DNA of 12,461 nt from Neovahlkampfia damariscottae (lineage: Eukaryota; Heterolobosea; Selenaionea; Neovahlkampfiida; Neovahlkampfiidae). This document shows, piece after piece, positions 6,103 to 12,461 of this stretch (position 1 is the stretch's first letter; the number at the start of each line of letters is the position of its first letter). A program made the translations under genes and the position numbers. The DNA lies in the NCBI GenBank assembly GCA_016618085.1, contig JABLTG010000097.1:64001-76461 (forward strand), given 5' to 3'. The notes under the pieces are model-generated. The model saw only the letters and a list, made by a program, of their open reading frames with translations, searched no databases and had not been told where the DNA came from.

Positions 6103-8636
6103 ATGTTGAAACTCAACAAGAGAGAAATTAAAAAAATAGTTTGTCAATAAATATTAAACCTTTAGGAAAATCAAAAAGATCAAAAAATCAAACTTTCTGA
6201 TGCAAAAATGTCCGATGGGATTTTGATTAGAAAATGTGAAGGTTCAACAATCACAGTAGACTCCAAAAAAGTTACAAAAATTACAATAGAAGGTTGTGAA
6301 AATACAACAATCAATTTGGATACCATTATTTTAAGCTCAACACTTGAAATTATCAACTCCGAAAAATGTAACATTCAATTCAAATCACCTGACGAAAATT
6401 ATTCTTTTTTAACAGTTCAAATTGATAATACAAAGAAAACTGATTTAAAATTCTTGCTAAATACATTTGGTGATTTAACAGAAACCACCATTTTTTCAGA
6501 TAATCGTTGTTTGAAAAACTCATTGACAATTCCAAACTTTGAAAATGATAAAGAATTCAAAACTCATGATATTGTCATCAATGACATTGAAACTATTCAA
6601 CATAGAACAAAAATTTCAAAAAAAACAAATTCTGTCATTACAGTTCCCGTGGCGAGGTTTGAAAAAAAAATTTTGAAGTTTCTAACTTTAATCCAGAGAA
6701 GGAGGTGGCTATGCTGTTTCAGTTGAAGAAAAGAAATTGAATGATGAAAAAGATAGAAAAGTTGAAGAGAAAATTGAAGAGTATCTTTCTCAACAATTTA
6801 AAATATCAAAAAAGGAAGAAAAAAAAGAAACTATCAACCCTCAAGTTTTTAAATTACAAAAAAGTCTTCAATTAAAAAAGAAAGAAATCAAAAATATTGT
6901 TAGTGAAAATTTTTTTTAAAATCTTCAAAATAGGAAAATAAAAAGGATGAAACTGTCAAAATTTTCGATGCAAAAATGTCAGATGGGGTGCTGATTAGAA
7001 AGTGTATCGGGTCGAATATTACTCTAGATTCCAAAAAAGTCACAAAAGTGACCATTGAAAATTGTGACAATTCGACTATTTTATTGGACACAATTATCTT
7101 GAGTTCCACTTTAGAAATCATTAATTCAGAAAGTTGTAATATTGTATTTAAGTCATCTGATGAATCTAATTCATTTTTAACACTTCAAATTGATAATTCA
7201 AAGAAGACAGATTTGAAATTCATTCCAAATTCAAAAGGAGAATTAACAACGGTTACCATTATTTCAGACAATAGATGTGATAAAAACTCTGTTACCATTC
7301 CTGATTTTGAAAATGAAAAGGATTTCAAAACTCACAGTATTGTATTTGAAGAGAAAGAAACCATTCAACACAGAACTAAAATTTCAAAAAAAACAAATTC
7401 CATAATCACTGTTCCAATTACAAGGTAAAAACCATAAAAATCAATTAATTTATATTTAGAGAAGGAGGTGGTTATGCAGTTTCTGTTGAAGAAAAAATCC
7501 AAAATGAGATTAAAGACAAAATGATCAATGATAGAATTGAACAATTCATCACTGAACAATTGAACATAACAGGTGGTAATAAGAAAGAAGCAAATAAGGA
7601 AGTATTACGAAAATTGAAAGATTCAAAAAATAATGAAGAATTTTCTTTTGATGACATTTCAAAATTTGACAAATCAAAATTGAACAAGGCTGAAACTCAT
7701 GTGACTTCAATGAGTGACGTAATCGGTGTTGAAGAAATTTATAATGTTGAATCGGGTGATACATCAGGGAAATCAACATTCTCAACATCACATTCAACTC
7801 AAGCAGAGATCAAAGAACATTTTGATTCCATTGAGACTTTAGAAATATGTGTTGATGAAATTGCAAAGTTAATCAATAATTCAAAACATTTAGTTGTATA
7901 TACAGGTGCTGGAATTTCGACATCTGCAAATATACCTGATTATCGTGGACCAAAAGGTGTTTGGACACTTCGAGATAAAGGAATGACACCTGATGGAATC
8001 GAAATGGATCAAGCATTTCCTACATACTCTCATTATGCATTAGTTGAATTAATGAGCAAAGGAATCTTAAAATATGTCGTTTCAACAAAGTAAGTGATCA
8101 TCAAAAATTTAAAAAATTTCTTCAGCGTTGATGGATTACACAGACGATCAGGAATACCTAAAGAAAAAATTTCGGAATTACATGGAAATTCTTACAAAGA
8201 ATACTGTCATAAATGTGGCAAAGAGTACCTTAGATACTTTGATACATTCAAAACTGTCAAAAATACAAAATCACATTTGACAGGTAGAACATGTTCAGAT
8301 GAAAATTGCAAAGGTCAATTAAAAGATACAATCATTCATTTTGGTGAAAGTCTACCAATTTCTGAATTATCAAATGCAGAGAAAGAATCGAAAGAATGTG
8401 ATCTTGCACTTGTTTTGGGAACTTCAATGAGAGTTCAACCAGCTTGTATCCTTCCATCACTCAATTGTGGAAAAAAGAAAAAAGGTGATTTAGTCATTGT
8501 TAACTTACAAATCACACCTTTTGATGATAATTGTAAAGAAAGAGTTTATGCAAAAACTGATGATTTTATGAGGCTTTTAATGAAAAAGTTGAACTTGGAA
8601 AATTTTAATGTAGATTTTGACGCAAATCAACAATAA
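6103..8636 (+). CDS. Tandem CAP-C/CARP beta-helix domains fused to a class IV (SIRT6/7-type) sirtuin
   Basis: Six exons (6103-6138, 6166-6656, 6697-6898, 6934-7424, 7460-8089, 8126-8636) give 786 residues; the introns are 27, 40, 35, 35 and 36 nt. Residues 1-176 and 244-407 are two CARP beta-helix domains like the actin-binding C terminus of cyclase-associated protein: IENQ opening, then LIRKC..STITVDSKKVTKI, DTIILSSTLEIIN and DNRC. After a lysine- and acid-rich linker, residues about 530-775 are a sirtuin, an NAD-dependent protein deacylase. It has GAGISTSANIPDYRGPKGVW (556-575), TNVDGLHRRSG, catalytic H636 in ELHGN, zinc cysteines C644, C647, C673 and C678, GTS at 715-717 and VNLQ. TGRTC, DTIIHFGE and DDFMRLLM point to SIRT7-like class IV. 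All active-site motifs are intact. The start is the ATG at 6103. The exon 1 peptide matches the repeat of itself before the second CARP domain, which supports it. Confidence 0.9.
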
Positions 8637-8658
8637 AAAAATGTTTTTATGAGAATAT

Positions 8659-9526
8659 TTAATCTTCTTCTCTGTCTCTTCTGTCAGGTGAAGGTGACTT
8701 TGAAACTTTTTTTGGTGATCTTGATTCTCTTCTTCTTCTATCTGGAGATCTTGAATATCTTCTTCTGTCAGGAGATCTTGAATCTCTTCTTCTTCTATCT
8801 GGTGATCTTGAGTATCTTCTTCTTCTGTCAGGAGATCTTGAATATCTTCTTCTTCTATCTGGAGATCTTGAATCTCTTCTTCTTCTGTAGTAAGGTGATC
8901 TTGATCTTCTTGGTGATCTAGAATATCTTCTTCTTCTATCAGGAGATCTAGAATCTCTTCTTCTTCTTCTTGGTGATCTTGATCTTCTTCTTCTGTTTCT
9001 TTTATCTCTTCTTATATATTCAGTTTCTTTTTCATTATCATTATCTTGTCTGGAAAAAAGTTGATGATAAATTTTTTTTTTACTTTCTTTCTTTTGTTTC
9101 ATCATATTTCTTTCTTCCTTCTTTGTTTTGATTTTCATCAAATCTACCACTTTCCTTTGACCATTCAATGTTAATTCTAAAAAAAGTGTATTAGCAAATG
9201 TTCAAAAAAAAAAAAAATTTGGTTTTTTTTTATAGAAGTGAGAGTGTAAGTAGCAGAGTTTTTAGCTCAGCAGTATTTGATTATATAAAAGTGTGAGTTT
9301 GGTATTTACCTTGAACCCTTAATGTCAGTAAGGCTTAGTTTTTTCATAGCAGCATCTGCGTCCTCTGGATTTTTATAGGTGACAAAACCAAAAGTTCCGT
9401 GTATTTCACACCTTTTTAATTTTCCAAATGCGCTAAAAGCTTCTTCCAAATCTTCAAGACGTAGTTGTGAGCCAATTCTTCCAATAAATCTGAAGCAGTT
9501 AATTAAGAGAAATCAAACAAAGCCAT
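8659..9526 (-). CDS. SR-type splicing factor (RRM plus RS domain)
   Basis: Four exons (9519-9526, 9310-9489, 9084-9176, 8659-9049) give 223 residues. The first exon carries only 8 coding nucleotides, ATGGCTTT. The introns are 29, 133 and 34 nt. Residues 1-72 are one RNA-recognition motif: RNP2 is LFIGRI (3-8), RNP1 is GTFGFVTY (34-41), and INIEWSKESG closes it as in SR proteins. A charged linker follows, then an RS domain from about residue 113 to the end built of SRSPDRRRRY-like repeats. SR proteins bind exonic enhancers and recruit the spliceosome, with the RS domain phosphorylated by SRPK/CLK kinases. The intron-dense genome makes that role sensible. The start is supported by exact continuity of MALFIGRIG. 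The 133-nt intron is the longest in the window and could be a regulated splicing event. Confidence 0.93.
8713..8982 (-). repeat. Tandem repeat coding the SR protein's RS domain
   Basis: A roughly 30-nt unit encoding SRSPDRRRR plus Y, D or E recurs six times, with one copy 27 nt long (lacking one Arg) and diverged units at the start. The + strand reads as repeated CTTCTTCTTC tracts separated by GGAGATCTTGA or GGTGATCTTGA. Confidence 0.85.
9177..9309 (-). other. Unusually long (133 nt) intron of the SR gene
   Basis: The intron runs from gtaaat to ttttttag. It is three to four times longer than the typical intron here. It holds an internal CTGAG that could act as an alternative acceptor. Its use would bring an immediate in-frame TAA. 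I see no internal GT that could serve as the donor of a separate cassette exon in the part after that point. Confidence 0.6.
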
Positions 9527-9581
9527 TTTTAGTTTCTAAGTGCACTTGTCGTAGCTGAGACAAAAAGCAAAATGAAAGTTT

Positions 9582-9609
9582 ATGATTGGTTGTGAAAATA
9601 ACCAATCAT
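9582..9609. promoter_or_regulatory. CCAAT-box palindrome upstream of the SR gene
   Basis: A perfect 10-bp inverted repeat, ATGATTGGTT and AACCAATCAT, is separated by 8 nt. It carries a CCAAT box on each strand and sits 56-83 nt upstream of the SR start codon, between it and the stop of the next gene. It is either a double CCAAT promoter element or a hairpin. Confidence 0.45.
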
Positions 9610-9658
9610 TTAATTAGATAATTTTTTTATTTTTATTTTCATTTTTTCGTCATTTAAT

Positions 9659-9957
9659 TTATAATTGATTTAGTTTTGTTAACAATTTTTTTTGAAATTG
9701 TTTTTTGTACAGTGGAGATGTGCTCAACATCAAATCATTCAAAGTTTCAAAAAAAACATCTTCTTCATTCACCTAAACAATTAGTAATTTTTTCTTGCAA
9801 TGTGAAACCCTCTCTGGGAGAATTTGACCAAAATTTCAGTTTTTTCGAAAGTGTTTATGATAATTTCATCTTCTTTTATGCTGTAGTTATCTACTAAATC
9901 CTCTAAATCTTTGACACTTTGTTGTAGTTCGTTTTCCAAATCGTGTAATGAATTCAT
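9659..9957 (-). CDS. Small helical protein (80 residues), unrecognised
   Basis: The proposed model has two exons, 9829-9957 and 9659-9772, with a 56-nt intron (gtcaaa...tttag), giving 80 residues ending in TAA. Exon 1 begins MNSLHDLENELQQSVKDLED, a heptad-like amphipathic helix, and exon 2 (VNEEDVFFETLNDLMLS) is also helical and lysine-rich at its end. The donor gtcaaa is weaker than the others and the intron longer, so the exact junction is uncertain. Reading through instead ends exon 1 at a TAA after KNY. The protein looks like a small coiled-coil subunit of some complex, but no family was recognised. The start is only 30 bp beyond the stop of the START gene. Confidence 0.65.
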
Positions 9958-9987
9958 TGGTCAAGTAAAAAATTAGTCGTACAATTT

Positions 9988-10775
9988 TTATTTTTCATTT
10001 TTCCAATTGATTTTTTCTTTATATTCAACAACAACTTCGTTTATTCTTTTTACAGTCTCTTCAGCAAACCCAGTTAATGTCCAATTCAAAATCCAACTAT
10101 TCATTAAAAACAAAAAAAAACTACCTTGGAATAATGCCTTTAAAATCATTTTGTGTCATATACCAAACATCACAACCACCATTTCCATCAGGACAAACAT
10201 AATAAGCTGTTATATGTAGAATAGCACGTACAAAATTGGATTTCTCTGGATAGTCATCATGATGAACACTTCTTAAAACAATAAACCCTTCAGAATCCGT
10301 TTTATATTTTGATCTCATCAAAACAAAATCTCTACTATCTAAAAATCCATGTGGCATTTTCATTGAATCTTTAAAATGTTAAAAAACTTTTTTAGTGTTT
10401 ACAATAGCAGAGTATGTTATCTTGATCCAAATCTTTGATTAAATCCCACTGAAGAAATAATTTATCAGCGAATTTTTGTGTGAAATAAATGTCTTCAGAG
10501 AGAAGTTTAAAAAGTAACTCAGGTTCTTCTTTAAAGTTGGTTTTTAATCTCATAACCTTTGAAGATGTGTATTTAGTATTAAGTAACCAGATAGAAACTG
10601 CTTCTGATTCATGTGAAAGGTTCCAGTCTTCATGGTCATTCAAAAGTTCTGATTTTAAAGTTTGGTAATAATTTTCGTCTGGTGTTTCAAGGTTCTGTAG
10701 ATCTTCATATAATAGTTGTTTTATATTTGGTCCTCCTTCTGATGATTTCTTGCTTGAACCGAAGAAATAGTTCAT
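9988..10775 (-). CDS. START-domain lipid-binding protein
   Basis: Three exons (10403-10775, 10125-10368, 9988-10096) with introns of 34 and 28 nt give 241 residues. Nearly all of it is a StAR-related lipid transfer (START) domain: a helical lead, then LLSEDIYFTQKFADK, QWD (the usual W-D at the midpoint), MPHGFLDSRDFVLMRSKY (the PxxxxRDFV.lR motif), IVLRSVHH, FVRAILHITAYYV, DVWYMTQNDFKGIIPSWI and a closing amphipathic helix. START domains hold one sterol, phospholipid or ceramide in a deep pocket. There is no signal peptide, membrane anchor or second domain, so a cytosolic STARD2- or STARD10-like carrier is likely, with the ligand unknown. I chose the ATG at 10775. The frame is open for eight codons further upstream without another ATG. 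An ATTGG box lies 21 nt upstream. Confidence 0.92.
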
Positions 10776-10795
10776 CTGAAAATTTAAACTCCTAT

Positions 10796-10800
10796 CCAAT
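10796..10800 (-). promoter_or_regulatory. ATTGG (inverted CCAAT) box upstream of START gene
   Basis: Read along the gene the sequence is TTCTATTGGATAGG, 21 nt before the ATG at 10775. Confidence 0.3.
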
Positions 10801-10910
10801 AGAATTCAACAAGCAGTATAAACAAAAAAAAAATCAGCGACTTTTTTCAAAAAATTTTCGCAAAAATCAAATTCAAAATTTTTTTTCAAAATTTTAAAAA
10901 AAAAAAAATT

Positions 10911-11393
10911 TTAATCTTCATCACCTATTTTTAATGTAAATGATAATAATACAAGCGAAGCACAAGTTGCGCCTGTAATAAATTTTAATTTATTATTTAC
11001 AGGTTTTTTTGCAAACATAGCCAAAACTGGAGGAATTCCAGGCAGCATTGAACCTAAAATATTATAAAAAGAAATCTTTACCTGTTAGAGCACCTGCTGC
11101 AGCATAAGTTCTTTTTGAAAAATTAACACTGACAAAAACTTACCCTTCTGGAAGAGCTGCTGCTGTATCTGAAATAGCATTACCACCAATGGCACCCATT
11201 AAAGGTCCATAACCTTTTATTCTTTAAAAATTTTTTAATTGTTTTTTGATTACCCGATTCTTTTGGCGATTAAATGGTCAAAAGAAACACCTGCCATTAT
11301 TGAAAGTAATAATAGAGAACCGTCAATTGTACCAAACCGAAGAAACCGTTTGAAACTTAATTTATTCTTTTCCTGATGTTCTTTTTCGTCCAT
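10911..11393 (-). CDS. Small membrane protein, TMEM65-like
   Basis: Four exons (11254-11393, 11144-11221, 11082-11110, 10911-11053) with introns of 32, 33 and 28 nt give 129 residues. After a charged N terminus come hydrophobic segments at about residues 22-38, 50-64, 76-96 and 107-123, rich in Gly and Ala, then an acidic end (GDED). The second contains GGNAISD (59-65), close to the GN[LA]xSD signature of TMEM65, an inner-mitochondrial protein linked to sodium/calcium exchange, which has bacterial relatives. Length and glycine-rich helices also fit. The assignment is by motif only. A small channel-like or scaffolding membrane protein is the alternative. No part is visible as a long ORF without splicing. 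An ATTGG box lies 11 nt upstream of the start. Confidence 0.8.
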
Positions 11394-11403
11394 TTACAGT
11401 CAT

Positions 11404-11408
11404 CCAAT
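11404..11408 (-). promoter_or_regulatory. ATTGG (inverted CCAAT) box upstream of TMEM65-like gene
   Basis: Read along the gene the sequence is TTTCATTGGATG, 11 nt before the ATG at 11393. Confidence 0.35.
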
Positions 11409-11453
11409 GAAATGTTTTTTTCCATTTTTGTAACAGAAGTGAAGAACGAAAAT

Positions 11454-12230
11454 TTAATTTTTCAACTTTTTTTTCTTTTTTTTCTCTTCTTTCAATCTAA
11501 ATTTGAAAGGAATGATGATTTCATTTTGACCATATGAAACACCAGGTTGAACTTCAAAACCAATTTTTGAAAACATCATTAGTCTTTTATATTCTTCATC
11601 CAATTCAACTTCACCATTGGTATCAAGAATCTGTTCATTTAGAAATTTTATCATTTTAATTCGATGATTTGTTAACTGTTTCTTTAAATAGTCTCGAACA
11701 AAAGGTTCAAGCAATGTGATAATATAGGTTACATATTTTTTGTCTTCTAATTTGAAACTCAGTTTTCCAAATTCTGTTTTAACATTCTGTTGTCGAAATT
11801 TCAAAACTCTTGAATTTTCATCAATTGTTATTGTTGATTTTAAATTCAAATTTTGAATCAAAATGAAACCTTTAAATGATAAATCGACAGAAACTAAAGC
11901 TATTTTTTTGATGTGAATCGCAAAAGAAATTTTCAATTTTTCTATTTTAAAGTTGTAGGAAATTTTGTTTTTTTTTGAAACTGTGAAATGAGGTGATGAA
12001 AATTTTAATTTTTCAAAGGTGAAATTCTTAACTGCATATTTAAAAGAACCTCCTAAATGTGATCCTTCAAAATTTTGAATTGTTAATTGATCAGTAAGTG
12101 AAGTTTGAATTATTTTCGAGTAGAAATCAATAAATTTACTGACTCCTTTTGAGTTTAAAGTAATTTTGAAATCTTCTTTAGACAAACATACGGCCAATGA
12201 ATTGATGGTTATTGTGATAAAAGTGGCCAA
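11454..12230 (-). CDS. BPI/LBP-like lipid-binding protein, start not resolved
   Basis: An open frame of about 258 codons ends in TAA at 11454, with no in-frame ATG before the middle of the protein and an in-frame TAA directly upstream of 12230. The real start must come from an upstream exon or lie at a non-ATG codon. The left part reads like the tail of a signal peptide (TFITITINSLAVCLS). After it, FKITLNSKGVSKFIDF lines up with the N-terminal helix region of BPI/LBP/CETP family barrels (VRISQKGLDY in mammalian BPI), and the following alternating strands (GSFKYAVKNFTFEKLKF, SYNFKIEKLKISF, VDLSFKGFI) and the helix before NHRIKMIKFLNEQIL fit one such barrel. These proteins bind lipids or lipopolysaccharide in a long pocket. 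Only one barrel is present, half the length of BPI, and the tail is poly-lysine. There is no tryptophan or clear disulfide pair. The family call is moderate. Confidence 0.65.
   Translation of the reverse strand: MATFITITINSLAVCLSKEDFKITLNSKGVSKFIDFYSKIIQTSLTDQLTIQNFEGSHLGGSFKYAVKNFTFEKLKFSSPHFTVSKKNKISYNFKIEKLKISFAIHIKKIALVSVDLSFKGFILIQNLNLKSTITIDENSRVLKFRQQNVKTEFGKLSFKLEDKKYVTYIITLLEPFVRDYLKKQLTNHRIKMIKFLNEQILDTNGEVELDEEYKRLMMFSKIGFEVQPGVSYGQNEIIIPFKFRLKEEKKKKKKLKN
12194..12198 (-). promoter_or_regulatory. ATTGG box inside the 5' part of the BPI-like frame
   Basis: Read along the gene the sequence is TTCATTGGCCG, the same context as boxes just upstream of other start codons, but here it lies within the open frame. 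A second CCAAT is at 12227-12231. The boxes may mark the true promoter or be chance. Confidence 0.2.
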
Positions 12231-12281
12231 TTAGATTTAATTTTGCCAGTTATTTTTAGAATTTTTACTTGAAGTTGTTCA

Positions 12282-12311
12282 AGTTGAACAAAAAAGACCT
12301 TTTGTTCAACT
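12282..12311. repeat. Perfect 12-bp inverted repeat between divergent genes
   Basis: AGTTGAACAAAA (12282-12293) and TTTTGTTCAACT (12300-12311) are exact reverse complements separated by AAGACC. They can form a stable hairpin or be a dyad protein-binding site. The repeat lies in the gap between the BPI-like gene (-) and the partial gene on the right (+). Confidence 0.8.
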
Positions 12312-12313
12312 AG

Positions 12314-12461
12314 AAAATACTGAAAAAGATCTCGGATGATGAAATTTTGATTTCAAAATTTCCAGTCAAAGGAATGATTAAAAAATGGGAAAGAAAAATT
12401 CATAGTACAACAGTGAGAAAAATGCTTCATTGGTCTCATTTTCAATTTCGTCAAACATTAA
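12314..12461 (+). CDS. 5' part of an unrecognised + strand gene, cut by window edge
   Basis: The frame is open from the TAG at 12311-12313 to the end of the window. The first ATG is at 12374 and gives MIKKWERKIHSTTVRKMLHW followed by SHFQFRQTL at the edge. If the TAG is instead an intron acceptor, the coding part begins at 12314 (KILKKISDDEILISKF). The sequence is basic and looks like real protein, but no family can be named from so little. Confidence 0.45.

Noticed and set aside
6208-7428. Two separate small CARP-only genes followed by a separate sirtuin gene.
   Set aside because: The segment 6899-6933 is a standard 35-nt GT-AG intron that joins the units in frame. The residues it joins repeat the exon 1/exon 2 junction, and the 35-nt intron at 7425-7459 joins the second CARP unit to the sirtuin in frame.
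6900-7687. Several - strand ORFs of 64-82 codons opposite the CARP-sirtuin gene, and another at 6180-6374.
   Set aside because: They are shadows: the + strand has conserved domains, duplicated exons and intron boundaries in register.
8649-8921. A + strand ORF rich in Leu and Phe.
   Set aside because: It is the antisense of the Arg/Ser repeats of the SR protein. The - strand reading has a full RRM upstream and proper splice sites.
8713-8982. A CRISPR-like array, because of regularly spaced repeats.
   Set aside because: The unit is a contiguous tandem repeat without unique spacers and codes the RS domain in frame.
9177-9309. A tRNA or box C/D snoRNA in the long SR intron: TAGCTCAGCAG resembles a tRNA A box on the + strand.
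   Set aside because: There is no matching D-stem, no B box at the right distance on that strand, and no acceptor stem. A CTGA is present but no C box (RTGATGA) pairs with it.
10801-10910. A terminator or special element in the A/T homopolymer runs between the START and TMEM65-like genes.
   Set aside because: Runs of 8-13 A or T occur throughout introns and gaps of this genome, and I see no specific structure here.

Overview
The window is a piece of a compact, strongly AT-rich protist nuclear genome. The evidence is eukaryotic: at least 22 GT-AG introns, almost all only 27-41 nt long, interrupt clear protein families (sirtuin, SR splicing factor, START lipid-binding protein, ankyrin protein, SHAQKYF-type Myb factor, actin-related protein). 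Genes are packed with gaps as small as 21-60 bp. Every gene whose end I can place stops at TAA, and tryptophan is always TGG. The lineage cannot be fixed from this sequence. An amoeboid or other unicellular eukaryote with micro-introns fits.

Layout from left to right: an actin-related protein (-, cut by the left edge); a small Myb factor of the SHAQKYF class (+, one intron); about 800 bp of unresolved DNA; an unrecognised 285-residue protein (-); about 380 bp that looks like broken coding sequence; a 208-residue protein with an N-terminal hydrophobic segment (-, one intron); a TPR co-chaperone-like protein (-); an ankyrin-repeat protein (-, six introns); a divergent promoter; a large gene (+, five introns) encoding two CAP-C/CARP beta-helix domains fused to a class IV (SIRT6/7-type) sirtuin; an SR splicing factor (-, three introns); an 80-residue helical protein (-); a START-domain protein (-, two introns); a small TMEM65-like membrane protein (-, three introns); a BPI/LBP-like protein (-, start not resolved); and the start of a further + gene at the right edge.

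The most notable object is the CARP-CARP-sirtuin gene at 6103-8636. Read without splicing it looks like several separate genes. Three short introns join them in frame, and the two CARP exons are exactly the same length (491 nt), have the same intron phases and are 75% identical in protein, so they arose by internal duplication. I know of no described sirtuin with this architecture, and it suggests a deacylase aimed at actin or another cytoskeletal partner.

A second pattern is an inverted CCAAT box (ATTGG read along the gene) lying mostly 7-31 nt upstream of the start codons of many of the genes, which may be a core promoter element. Otherwise the neighbours look like unrelated housekeeping genes rather than a functional cluster.
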